Shown here in pieces: positions 1-8,690 of a stretch of 64,000 nt of DNA; within the stretch, counting starts at the first letter, position 1, and each line of letters opens with the position of its first letter. The notes under the pieces were generated by a model. It was given only the letters and a program-made list of their open reading frames with translations, had not been told where the DNA came from and did no database searches. This DNA comes from Mycobacterium sp. 141 (lineage in GTDB: Bacteria > Actinomycetota > Actinomycetes > Mycobacteriales > Mycobacteriaceae): assembly GCF_000382405.1 (NCBI RefSeq), contig NZ_KB908268.1, positions 1-64,000 on the forward strand, in the 5' to 3' direction. A program made the translations under genes and the position numbers.

Positions 1-6
1 TGGGCG

Positions 7-687
7 GTGGAGCTCAATGACGAGAACCCGGACCCGCGCGTCGCCTGCGTCGTGTTGGCGGATGTTTCCGGGTCGATGATGGGGCAACCGATCGCGGCGC
101 TTGAGCGCGGGTACGCGGCGTTTACCCAGTACCTGAATACCGAGACGCTGGCGAGTAAGCGGGTGGAGGTGGCGGTGGTGACGTTCGGGTCGGTGGCGAC
201 GGTGTTGGTGCCTATGCAGGAGGCGCGCATGCTGCAGCCGGCCCGGTTCACCGCGTCCGGCCGGACGAACATGGCCGCGGGTATACATCTGGCCTTGGAC
301 ATACTGGAAGACCGCAAGGATGCGTATAAGGCTGCGGGCCTGCAGTATTACCGGCCGTGGATACTGCTGCTGACTGACGGTGAACCGAACCAGGAGGGTT
401 TTGGTGAGGCGGTCGCGCGGCTGAACGGTGTCGAAATGGCCCGTGGGGTGACGGTCTTCGCGGTCGGCGCCGGTCCGCAGGTGAATTATCAGATGCTGGC
501 CCGTCTGTCCGTGCAGCGCAGCCCCGCTCCACTCGACGGTCTCAAGTACGAGGAGCTGTTCGAGTGGCTGTCGGCGTCGCTGAGCAACGTCTCGAATTCG
601 ACGGAGTTCGCGCGATCCGACGAGGGCCTCTCCGCGGTGGGAAGTCAGATCCAGTTGCCGCCGCTGAGCGGGTGGACCACCGTCTAA
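7..687 (+). CDS. VWA-domain protein, TerY-like (5' end may lie outside window)
   Basis: This is a von Willebrand factor type A domain protein. The metal-ion-dependent adhesion site is present in order: D19-V-S-G-S23, a threonine in the stretch SGRTNMAAG near residue 87, and LLTDGEP with D124. Such single-domain proteins are known as TerY-like and are often encoded beside a PP2C phosphatase and a Ser/Thr kinase, but those partners would lie upstream of the window. The GTG at 7 is the first usable start seen. The frame is open to base 1, so the real start may be further upstream. It is cytoplasmic by appearance, with no signal peptide. The exact role is unknown. Confidence 0.75.
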   Translation: MELNDENPDPRVACVVLADVSGSMMGQPIAALERGYAAFTQYLNTETLASKRVEVAVVTFGSVATVLVPMQEARMLQPARFTASGRTNMAAGIHLALDILEDRKDAYKAAGLQYYRPWILLLTDGEPNQEGFGEAVARLNGVEMARGVTVFAVGAGPQVNYQMLARLSVQRSPAPLDGLKYEELFEWLSASLSNVSNSTEFARSDEGLSAVGSQIQLPPLSGWTTV

Positions 688-1320
688 ACACCGTCGAAGC
701 GCGCGACGGTTACGCTGCGGCCGCGAGCGACCTCGCGTAGTTCACGGTCTGGTTGGACTTCAACCGGAGTGACGCTCCGCTTGACGGTGAGCCAGGTGCC
801 GAACAAGATGGCCCCGATGCACGGGCGGCCCGTTCTGGCAACACCGACCGGTCTACCTTCCGGACGCCGGAGGTCTCGGGCAGGGTGATCGGTGGAGGAA
901 ACACTGGTGTCCGGTGCTCGGATCGGATAGCGAATAGTTGTCGCCCGATCGTATGAATGTCCAGCGGCCGAAGTCCGTGGATCGGGTCCGCAGCTGGCAA
1001 ATTGCAATCCGGAACAGGTGCGAATGCGGATATCGGCCCGCTTTTCGGTGCGGCGTAGCCGAACTCAGTATTTCCTAATGCAATTATTTAATCTCTGTTG
1101 TTTGCCTTGGCGATACCCGCTGGGTTTACCCATCCCGGCGGTTGGGCGGGTTCGTCGTCCGAACGGGCGATATCCGGCAACCAGGTAGAGGTGTGAGGAT
1201 CGCTGCGCAGTTATTTGTAGGTTGGTGATGCCGGTTTGTGACCCGACGTTTACAGTGAGGACTCGCGCCAGCAAAGGTGGTGCTGTGTGGGTTGGCAGCC
1301 TGATGAATGAGGTGGGCTAG
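688..1320. other. Intergenic region without a convincing gene
   Basis: About 630 bases separate the VWA gene from the next gene. Short open frames occur on both strands, but none has a recognisable product or a good ribosome binding site. The stretch 1070-1110 is notably AT-rich for this genome and could hold a promoter for the gene starting at 1321, but no clear -10/-35 pair was assigned. Confidence 0.5.
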
Positions 1321-3498
1321 GTGGATGTCATGCTCGGTGTGTCCGTTGTGGGCGCCGACGCGCGGATTGCGCTGCTCGACGCCGCGGCGCCGCACGACGT
1401 CATCGACCAATCGGCTGTCGATCTGAGCACCGAACCCGGCAGCGTGCTGGTCTCGACATTGGTGGCCACCGATCGCATGCTGGCCGAGTCCGGGCACCGC
1501 GTCGTGGCCACCCGCATCTGCGCCGCCGACGCCGAGCAGGCGAATACGCTGGTCAACGATCTCGTCGACGCCGATATGACGGATGTGACCGCGGTAGCCC
1601 GCCCCGATGTGCTGACCGCTGCCGTACGGTCGCTGGCAGCCGGCGAAACCGTCGCCTCACTGTCGTCGGAGGGCGATACGGCCGCGTTGTCCATCGTCGA
1701 TTCCGATACCGACACCACCTCGCTCATCGCGGTCGAACCGATTCGGCAGGACGATCACGGCTCGGCCTACCGGGCCCTGCTCGAACGGTTCAGCGAGGAG
1801 CCGGGCGGCGCGACGAGCGTGATCGTGCTGGGGGCGCCGACCACTTCGCAGTGGGCCACCGAGATCGGCGGGGCGGTGGCGGTTCCCTTGCGATTTCCCG
1901 ATAAGCCCGAGTTCGTTCTGGCGCGCGGGGCCGCGCTCGCCGCCCTGTCGAGGCCGTCGGCCGCTGCTGCTTTCCCCGACGTCGCGTTGGATGCGGCCGA
2001 GACGATGCACAGCCCGCAGGGGCAGCAGTTGGCCTATTCGGAGGTCGACGACACCGGCGGCCTCGACACTGAATTCGGCTACGCGGACAGCGATGTTCCG
2101 CTGCAGACCCCGATGCGGCCGCTGAGTGCGATCGACCCCGAGGAAGTGGAAGACGACGGCGTCACCACCGCGGTGCCGCGCCCCAAGATGCTGCTGCTGG
2201 GCAGCACGGTTGCCGCCGTCGTGGTGGTGGGTTTCGCGGCCTTGGCCGTCAGTGTCGCCATCAGCTTCCGGCCTACCGCGAGCCAGCAGGCGATCCGGAT
2301 GCAGGACGAGACCGTGCCCGGCAAGTACTTCCCGGTGACGCCCGGCCAGGGCGTGACTCCCGATGGCCCGAACTGGACCGCCATCGAGAACACCCCTCCG
2401 CCCGGCGTGGACAACGGTGGCGTACGGACCTTCGAGACCAAAGCACTGAACTTCTCCGGGAACCGCGCTGACGCGGTGGTACCCAGGGTGATTCAGATCT
2501 ACCGGGACGGGACCGTGGGCGTCCCCGACCCGCAGAGTCTGGTGCCGCCCAGCCCGCCGGATCCCCTCAACCCTGTTATCCCCCAGGCGGTCCCGGATTT
2601 CGTACCGCGCCTGATTCCTGATCTGTCCAAGGTCGACATGACCCAGGTGCTGTCGGTACTCGGCAACATGCAGGAAAACCGGGCGAGCACAGTCGCGGCC
2701 GCCCAGAACTTGGGGCGCGTCGTACCGCTGACCGACATGGTCAACCCCAACAACGGTCTCGGCCTCAAAGACCTGGGCCTGGTTGCCGCCGTACCGAGCA
2801 ATCGCGGCGCGCTGTTCAGCACCGACCAGCCGAAGTCGGCGGTTTCCGCTGCCGGCTCGATTCCCGCCGAGATCTTCCAAACCGGCAAGACCGGAGTCGA
2901 CGCAGCGCAGGTCCTGCCTCCCGACGCCAAGATGATCGAGGCCCTTCCGGCTCCCGTCACCAACGGAAAGCCCGGTAGTGCACCAATTTTCGGCAATGTC
3001 ATACCCGATCTCGGTGCCGTCATGCCCGATCCCGCCGGTGTGGCGCCCGGAACGGTCCAACCGGTGCTCGGGACGACCCCTGATGTCGCCGGCGGGCTTC
3101 CGGACGTGTTGCCCAGGCCGGACGTGACCCCGCAACTGCCGAACGTGCTGCCGCCGACGGATCTGTTGCCGAATCCAGTCGTGAAAGCGCCCGTACCCGA
3201 TGTGCCTGTGCCGCAGGTGAAGATTCCGGACGCGCCGGTCGAGGTCCCGCAGGTGAAGATTCCGGATGTGCTTGTGCCGCAGGTGAAGATTCCTGATCCG
3301 CCCGTATCGGTTCCGGAACCCCCGGTTTCGGTGCCGGAGCCGGTCTTCAAGCTGCCCATACCGGTGTTCAACGTCCCGGTACCGGCTGCCCCCTCGGTAC
3401 CGGCCCCCGAGGCCCCGTCGGCGCCATCCGTGCCGCTGCTGCCGCAGCTTCCGCAGCTTCCGCTGCTGGGCGGGCTGTTCGGATCGGGATCGGGTTAG
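1321..3498 (+). CDS. Proline-rich membrane-anchored protein with N-terminal ATPase-like fold (possible DUF7159/Rv0312 type)
   Basis: The 725-residue product has an N-terminal globular part (about 1-285) opening with the motif MLGVSVVGADARIALLDA, one strong transmembrane helix at about 289-312, and a long proline-rich C-terminal region. Three copies of the octapeptide VPQVKIPD are encoded from 3208, 3244 and 3274, followed by VPEPPVSVPEP-like repeats. The N-terminal pattern suggests the actin/Hsp70-like fold seen in mycobacterial proline-rich proteins; that assignment is tentative. The GTG start at 1321 follows a purine-rich GAGGTGGG. A paralogue lies at 46029. The next gene overlaps the stop by one base, so the two are probably co-transcribed. 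The function is unknown; a cell-wall-spanning anchor is one possibility. Confidence 0.75.
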   Translation: MDVMLGVSVVGADARIALLDAAAPHDVIDQSAVDLSTEPGSVLVSTLVATDRMLAESGHRVVATRICAADAEQANTLVNDLVDADMTDVTAVARPDVLTAAVRSLAAGETVASLSSEGDTAALSIVDSDTDTTSLIAVEPIRQDDHGSAYRALLERFSEEPGGATSVIVLGAPTTSQWATEIGGAVAVPLRFPDKPEFVLARGAALAALSRPSAAAAFPDVALDAAETMHSPQGQQLAYSEVDDTGGLDTEFGYADSDVPLQTPMRPLSAIDPEEVEDDGVTTAVPRPKMLLLGSTVAAVVVVGFAALAVSVAISFRPTASQQAIRMQDETVPGKYFPVTPGQGVTPDGPNWTAIENTPPPGVDNGGVRTFETKALNFSGNRADAVVPRVIQIYRDGTVGVPDPQSLVPPSPPDPLNPVIPQAVPDFVPRLIPDLSKVDMTQVLSVLGNMQENRASTVAAAQNLGRVVPLTDMVNPNNGLGLKDLGLVAAVPSNRGALFSTDQPKSAVSAAGSIPAEIFQTGKTGVDAAQVLPPDAKMIEALPAPVTNGKPGSAPIFGNVIPDLGAVMPDPAGVAPGTVQPVLGTTPDVAGGLPDVLPRPDVTPQLPNVLPPTDLLPNPVVKAPVPDVPVPQVKIPDAPVEVPQVKIPDVLVPQVKIPDPPVSVPEPPVSVPEPVFKLPIPVFNVPVPAAPSVPAPEAPSAPSVPLLPQLPQLPLLGGLFGSGSG

Positions 3499-5054
3499 TG
3501 CCTGTGCCTGCACATCAGCAAACCGAAGCCGCGACAACGGTGTTCGCCACCAGCGACACCATGAATCGGCTGAACCTCATCCGGGACGCGCTCGCCGGGA
3601 TCCTGGTGGTCGCAGGCCTGCTGCTGCCCTGGAGCATCTCCTGTGGGATAGGGATCGCGGCGACACCGGGCTGGGTTTTCGGCCTGCTGGCTGTGGTCAC
3701 CGTGCTGTCGCTGGTCGCCGTGGTGTGCAGCCACGTCGGAACCATGGTTGCGCCGGATCGGCTGCGGTTACTGCTCAATGTGCCGTATCTGGTTGTGACA
3801 GTGGGGTTTGTGACGGTCACCGTGGTGCAGTCGGTCTCCTACGGCGGCACCGGCACGCTGCCACCGGGCATCGGACCGGGCGCGTGGCTGGGAACGGCGG
3901 GTGCACTGCTGGCCGCCCAGCCGACCATCACCGGAACCGAGGACGAGTGGTCCGGCGCCAGGACGTCGCGGATCATCGGCATCGTGTCGCTCGTACTGGC
4001 GATCGGAGCGGTGGCGTTCAACCTCTATTGGCGGGCCCGATTCGTGGTTCCGCAGATCGGCAACGCCGACACGGGCATGCAGAACCTCGTCGTGGCCATT
4101 GCCGCGCTCCTGTACGGCCTGGTTGCGCTGGCGCCCATCGTGATTGCCGCCCGCTGGCTCATGTCGGGCGCCGCGGCAGCGCGAATGGCCACGGTGCTGC
4201 TCGGGTCGTCGGTCCTGGTGGGCGGAGCGCTGGTGTGGATCCTGCCGGTGGGCCGCGATCTGGACGCCTTCCACGGCATCGCCCAGAACACCTCTACCGC
4301 GGGTGTCGGGTTCGAGGGGTATCTGGCGTGGGCGGCCGCGGCGGCGATCGTCGGCACGACCACCGTGCTGGGCGCGTCCGGTTCGGGGGGCCAGTGGCGC
4401 GGCGCGGCACGAAAGTGCCTGCTGCTCATCGCTGTCTGGTGTGGCGGCTCGGCGGTGCTGCGGATCGTCGACCTGATGTCGACGTCAGTGCTGGATCTGC
4501 CGACGCCGCCGTACAACAGCACCGCGCTGATGGTTTTCGATCTGGTGGTCGCGGTGCTGGCGATGTGGTTGTTCACCAATCACAACTCCGGAAGTGCGGC
4601 ACCACGATTGGTGATGCCGCTGCTCTTCGGCATCCTGTTCGCGCTTACGGTGTCGCGGGTGGTCGTCGGGGTGGCGCTTGTGCCTCGGGTTCAGCCGCTC
4701 AACGCATCCGATATCAACAGCGTGCACGGCAACACGCTGTCCCAGCAGATCACCAGCACCTTCGATGTGGCCTTGTGTGTGCTGGCGCTGGCCCTTCTGG
4801 CGGTGCCACTCGTGGCCAGCGCCAGGAGTGGGCGCGTCCGCACGCTTCGGCAGGAACCGGTCGCGTCCACCGAACAACTGGCTCCTGTGGTCGTCGAATC
4901 CGCGACCATCCGGATCGCCCGACTGGAGACCGTCTCGAAGGCAACGGATTCGGCACCTGATCGGGTGACCCGGGCGGCGGCCGAGTCGGCCCAAACATTC
5001 GCTGCAGGCAAAACCTACGATGGGGCGCAACACGTGGACCGCGACGGCGATTAG
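3498..5054 (+). CDS. Polytopic membrane protein of unknown function
   Basis: The 518-residue product contains roughly ten hydrophobic helices spread over residues 35-435 and a hydrophilic tail of about 80 residues rich in Ala, Thr and Arg. No transporter signature or catalytic motif was recognised. The GTG start overlaps the stop codon of the proline-rich protein gene, which suggests translational coupling and a shared role at the envelope. The convergent response regulator gene ends 6 bases downstream. It looks mycobacteria-specific, but this was not tested. Confidence 0.8.
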   Translation: MPVPAHQQTEAATTVFATSDTMNRLNLIRDALAGILVVAGLLLPWSISCGIGIAATPGWVFGLLAVVTVLSLVAVVCSHVGTMVAPDRLRLLLNVPYLVVTVGFVTVTVVQSVSYGGTGTLPPGIGPGAWLGTAGALLAAQPTITGTEDEWSGARTSRIIGIVSLVLAIGAVAFNLYWRARFVVPQIGNADTGMQNLVVAIAALLYGLVALAPIVIAARWLMSGAAAARMATVLLGSSVLVGGALVWILPVGRDLDAFHGIAQNTSTAGVGFEGYLAWAAAAAIVGTTTVLGASGSGGQWRGAARKCLLLIAVWCGGSAVLRIVDLMSTSVLDLPTPPYNSTALMVFDLVVAVLAMWLFTNHNSGSAAPRLVMPLLFGILFALTVSRVVVGVALVPRVQPLNASDINSVHGNTLSQQITSTFDVALCVLALALLAVPLVASARSGRVRTLRQEPVASTEQLAPVVVESATIRIARLETVSKATDSAPDRVTRAAAESAQTFAAGKTYDGAQHVDRDGD

Positions 5055-5060
5055 GACCGA

Positions 5061-5759
5061 CTAGGACAGGTCGTTCAGGCTGAGGATCCCGTCTTCGATG
5101 GCGCGCGCCAGCAGCGCTGACTTGGTCGGTGCGGGGCGCCCGACGCTGGCGTACTTCGCCCGCGCCCGCTGCAGATGGGTGCGCACAGTGGTCGGTGATA
5201 TGTAGAGCCGCTTGCCGACGAGTTCCTTGCTCTCGGTTTGGAACCAGGCGATCAAGACTTCTTTTTCCCGCTCGGAAAGGCTGATCCGGCCGAGCCGAGT
5301 GTCGTTGAGGAGGGCTTTGGCCATGCGGGGGGCGACATAGGGCGTGCTGGACTGCGCGGCGTGGATGGCGTCGATGAGATGACGCTTGCCCTCGGTCTTG
5401 GTCAGATAACTGACGGCGCCGAGGTCCAGTGAGGTCAGGATGACTTCGTCGGCCGTCAGATGCGAATACACCACCACCTGTTGACCGGCTTCGGACAATG
5501 TGCGCAGCGTGTCGAATTCTGGTTTGCCCCCGTCGATCTGGAGATCGAGAAGCAGGACGTCGACGGTGTCGGGGGACTCGGCGGCCTGCGCGAAGTACTC
5601 GGCCGGGCTGCTGAAGCAGCCGGTCAGCTCGATCGGCGGAACCGCGTCCACACACCATGCTTCGATGCCGGCGCGCACTACATCGTGGTCGTCGATCACC
5701 GCGACCGTCACGGGTCGTGGGCTTGTGGGTTGTGGCGTCGTCATCGCTGTGTCGTGCAC
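5061..5759 (-). CDS. LuxR/NarL-family response regulator
   Basis: The protein has an N-terminal receiver domain with the acidic pair in VAVIDDHD and the phospho-acceptor Asp in DVLLLDLQID (Asp67 when counted from the ATG at 5744). The C-terminal LuxR-type helix-turn-helix is recognisable from LSEREKEVLIAW and SPTTVRTHLQRARAKY. It starts at a GTG at 5759 or the in-frame ATG at 5744. It is divergent from the sensor kinase at 5819 with 59 bases between the GTG and the kinase ATG, so the pair is very likely a cognate two-component system. Its HTH is closely similar to the orphan HTH protein at 9489-9761. Target genes cannot be read from the sequence. Confidence 0.92.
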   Translation of the reverse strand: MHDTAMTTPQPTSPRPVTVAVIDDHDVVRAGIEAWCVDAVPPIELTGCFSSPAEYFAQAAESPDTVDVLLLDLQIDGGKPEFDTLRTLSEAGQQVVVYSHLTADEVILTSLDLGAVSYLTKTEGKRHLIDAIHAAQSSTPYVAPRMAKALLNDTRLGRISLSEREKEVLIAWFQTESKELVGKRLYISPTTVRTHLQRARAKYASVGRPAPTKSALLARAIEDGILSLNDLS

Positions 5760-5784
5760 CGAAATCTCTATGTGGGTGGGGGAT

Positions 5785-5812
5785 TTGCACGTCAGTCTAA
5801 TCGATCTATGTT
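5785..5812 (+). promoter_or_regulatory. Candidate leaderless promoter of the sensor kinase gene
   Basis: A TTGCAC at 5785-5790 and a TATGTT at 5807-5812 are separated by 16 bases. The A of the kinase ATG (5819) lies 7 bases after the -10-like hexamer, and no Shine-Dalgarno sequence is visible. Leaderless transcripts are common in mycobacteria, so transcription may begin at the start codon. This is inferred from spacing and consensus only. Confidence 0.4.
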
Positions 5813-5818
5813 CTTCTC

Positions 5819-8065
5819 ATGGCGGCATCGGATGGAGCGGCGACAGAGCTGCAGACCGATGCTCCGCGACGCCACTTGATGCGCCGCGCAGCCACCGTCG
5901 GCCTGCTGATGCGCAATTGCGTGGGTCTGGCGGTGGCGCTGGTGACCCTCGCTGATCCGGCGTCGATACGGTTGCCTGCAGGTACCTGGTTGATGGTGAT
6001 CCTGGCGGTGTGGTCGGCATACCGGATCGCCACCCGTTCGCACGGCCGTGCCGTCCTCGCCGTCGATTTCCTGTTGGTCCTCGGGGTCTGCACAGCGATC
6101 CCGGTACTGACGCCCGATCCGCACTTCTACCTGACCAACAGTGCGCCGCAGGCGATTGCGGGTACCGCGGTGATCAGCTTCGCGGTTTCGGTGCCGGCCC
6201 GGCTCAGCTTCCCCATCACGGTCGCCGTGGCCACCGGCTATGCGTGGGGGAGTGCCCAGGTCGTGGGTTGGGGCAACGTCACCGCGGTCGCTGCGTTGTA
6301 CTACTTCGCGCTGCAATGGTCGACGTCTGTCCTGATCCGCCTGATGGTGCTGCGGGTCGCCGTCGCGGTGGGTCAGGCCCGCGCCGGGCGCCGGGCGGCC
6401 GAACTGGTGCAACAGGTCAATGACGCGGTCTGGGAGTTCGATCGTGAGCAACTGGCGTTGCTGCACGATACCGCGGCCTCGACGTTGTTGATGGTCGGTC
6501 AGGGCGCCGTCGCGTCTCCGGAGCGGCTGTCCGCTCAGGCTCGGCGCGATCTTCAACTCCTGCAACACGGGCCGTGGATCGCCCCACCGGAACGCCTCGA
6601 ACTGGTCGGCGCACTGCGCGACGCGGCCACCCATCTGGTGACGCCGGTCGAGTTCGGCGGGCTCGGTGAACTCTGGCTGACCGGCGAGACAGGCCGGCTC
6701 GTGCTCGCGGCAGGCCGCGAGGTGATGACCAACGTGGATCGGCACGCGCAGGCACGACTACTGAGAATCACCGTGTCTTCCGACGCCGTCCTGTTGGTGG
6801 ACAACGGTGTCGGGTTCGATCCCGACGCTCCCCGCAGCGGCCACGGCGTGACGGATTCGATCGTCGACCGGATGGCCCGCGCCGGCGGGCGGGCGCAGAT
6901 CACGTCGTCACCGGGGTCGGGCACGTCGATCGAATTGTCGTGGCCACAGGCCTCTGAAGTGGTCGACGAGCAGCCGGCCGTGTCCGATCCGGATCGGCTG
7001 ATCGACCGCGTTCGGATCAGATACGGGCTGGCCCTCACGGGATATGCGTTGGCGAATCTCGCTTTCGCGGTGCCACAGGCCGAGCTGGCCAGCGGCGGGC
7101 GGGCGGTCGACGTCGTTTTGGGTGTGGTCGCCGCAGGTGCGGTGCTGACCGCGGTACCCGGGATCTTGCGCGCCCGTTGGCGGTTCGCGCGGCCGGCGGT
7201 CGTCGCTCTGATGCTCGTGACGGTCCTGCAGCCGCTGCTGCTGCCCCCGGAACTGGTTGGCGGATACGCACATTGGGCGCAGAACGCCGTCGGGTGGTGT
7301 GCGTTGCCACTGCTGCTGGGCGTGTCGACCAGCCGCGGTGCGGCTGTGCTGGTCGGCTTCTGGACGCTCGGAGCGGTCGCCGAGCTGATCTGCCGACCGG
7401 ACTCAGCGTTGTTGGTCAACGTTGGCCTCGGGACGGCCAGCATTCTCGCTGTCCAGTTGTTCGCATTGCTGTTCAACGGACTGGTACGGGGTGCTGCCGC
7501 CGAGGCACATGCCGAGACCGATGCTCATCACCGGCTCGTTGCCGAGGACAGGGTGAGCCGGGCACTGCGTGACGAGTATCAGCGGCGCTACGCCAGATTG
7601 GTCGACAATGTGTTGCCGCTGCTGAGGGAGCTGGGCGGGACCGGTAGCGCCGGCGATGATCTGCAGCGTGCGGCACGTGCCGAATCTCGCCGGCTGCGGG
7701 CGCTGTTCGATCAGGAGGCGACCTTCGATCACCCGCTCATGCGACAGGTCCGTCGGCTGGTCGATACCGCGGAGTCGTCCGACATCGATGTGGCGATCGA
7801 CCTGGCCGGCACTCTACCGGCGTTCGATGCCGATGAAATCGGCTCGCTGGTAGCGCCTTTGGACAGGATCGTGAGCGCGGCACCCGCGTCGATACGTCTC
7901 GTGGTCAACGGCGCGGATTCGGAGGTCAGCGTCAGTATCGTCTGCGACGGCATGGCCGACGATCCGCACCTGGCCCATGACCTGGAGTCTGCAGGCTGCG
8001 CCGAGGTGGTGACCTCAGGTCCCCTGGTGTGGGTGCTGGTCCGCCATGCTCTCGTGACGGTATGA
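5819..8065 (+). CDS. Large membrane sensor histidine kinase with internally duplicated architecture
   Basis: The 748-residue product has about six N-terminal transmembrane helices, a dimerisation/phospho-acceptor segment with His216 in LALLHDTAAST, and a HATPase domain with the N-box REVMTNVDRHAQ and G-boxes VDNGVGFD and GSGTSIELSW, ending near residue 375. A second block of about six helices (about 400-560) follows. Its cytoplasmic tail (about 575-748) resembles a second dimerisation plus ATPase region, but the His and the N- and G-boxes are missing. NarL-type kinases usually have 350-550 residues, so this looks like a kinase fused to a degenerate copy of itself. It probably phosphorylates the divergent LuxR regulator. 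The signal sensed is unknown. Confidence 0.88.
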   Translation: MAASDGAATELQTDAPRRHLMRRAATVGLLMRNCVGLAVALVTLADPASIRLPAGTWLMVILAVWSAYRIATRSHGRAVLAVDFLLVLGVCTAIPVLTPDPHFYLTNSAPQAIAGTAVISFAVSVPARLSFPITVAVATGYAWGSAQVVGWGNVTAVAALYYFALQWSTSVLIRLMVLRVAVAVGQARAGRRAAELVQQVNDAVWEFDREQLALLHDTAASTLLMVGQGAVASPERLSAQARRDLQLLQHGPWIAPPERLELVGALRDAATHLVTPVEFGGLGELWLTGETGRLVLAAGREVMTNVDRHAQARLLRITVSSDAVLLVDNGVGFDPDAPRSGHGVTDSIVDRMARAGGRAQITSSPGSGTSIELSWPQASEVVDEQPAVSDPDRLIDRVRIRYGLALTGYALANLAFAVPQAELASGGRAVDVVLGVVAAGAVLTAVPGILRARWRFARPAVVALMLVTVLQPLLLPPELVGGYAHWAQNAVGWCALPLLLGVSTSRGAAVLVGFWTLGAVAELICRPDSALLVNVGLGTASILAVQLFALLFNGLVRGAAAEAHAETDAHHRLVAEDRVSRALRDEYQRRYARLVDNVLPLLRELGGTGSAGDDLQRAARAESRRLRALFDQEATFDHPLMRQVRRLVDTAESSDIDVAIDLAGTLPAFDADEIGSLVAPLDRIVSAAPASIRLVVNGADSEVSVSIVCDGMADDPHLAHDLESAGCAEVVTSGPLVWVLVRHALVTV

Positions 8066-8075
8066 CGGGCAATCG

Positions 8076-8675
8076 TCAGGGAGTCACGAAGATGCTGCGA
8101 ATCGCGGCGGGATCCCACTGGCCGGTCGGCTTCCCGTCGACCGTACCGCTGACCGATCCGTGGCCGACCGCGATGAGATCGGCCCCGTACCGGACGACGC
8201 AGACCCAGGCTGCGCGCTCGTCGTCATCGGTGAAAGCCGTTCCGGCATAGGTTTGTTGAGCGAGTCCGAGGACAGCCGCCGCAGCGTCCTGGGCGGATGC
8301 CGGGCGTAGGGCGTGGACACCGGCTGCCGTCGTGGTGTCCACCACCCAGCCGTCGGGTGTCTGTGCCGCGGTCACCGATGCGCCGCCCAGAACGGAATGA
8401 TCCGACACAGGTGCGATATACGCGCCGACGCGGTGCGTCGAATCTAGGAATGCCGCGACATCGTCGGCGATCATCTCGTGTGGACGCATGCCGGGGCGGT
8501 CCGCGTCGGCCCGAGCCAGCCTGCGCACCATGAGGGAACGCATGCCCCGCATACCGGCCCGCGTGAGCTCCCCGGGCGTCGCGGCCACGGTGCTCAGGCC
8601 GATGGGCCACGGCCGTCCGGCGGCGGCGCAGAGCGCGACGATCTCGTCGTCGGTCAGCAGTGCGGTGTCGTCCAC
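8076..8675 (-). CDS. Hypothetical protein encoded downstream of a WXG100-type protein
   Basis: The 199-residue product is soluble and has no signal peptide or recognised catalytic motif. It starts at a GTG (8675) preceded by AGAGAGG, 15 bases after the stop of the WXG100-type gene, so the two form an operon. In size and position it matches the second gene of the other WXG100 locus (29062-29592), although the sequences are not obviously alike. A chaperone, partner or immunity role for the WXG protein is possible but is inference from layout only. Confidence 0.7.
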   Translation of the reverse strand: MDDTALLTDDEIVALCAAAGRPWPIGLSTVAATPGELTRAGMRGMRSLMVRRLARADADRPGMRPHEMIADDVAAFLDSTHRVGAYIAPVSDHSVLGGASVTAAQTPDGWVVDTTTAAGVHALRPASAQDAAAAVLGLAQQTYAGTAFTDDDERAAWVCVVRYGADLIAVGHGSVSGTVDGKPTGQWDPAAIRSIFVTP

Positions 8676-8690
8676 GAGGGATCGGCCTCT

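Noticed and set aside
753..956. A 67-codon frame in the 688-1320 gap
   Set aside because: No ribosome binding site, no similarity to any family and overlapping equally long frames on the other strand.
1657..3537. A 626-codon open frame on the minus strand opposite the proline-rich protein gene
   Set aside because: It is the GC-driven shadow of the real gene: Arg/His/Gly-rich, without domains or a ribosome binding site.
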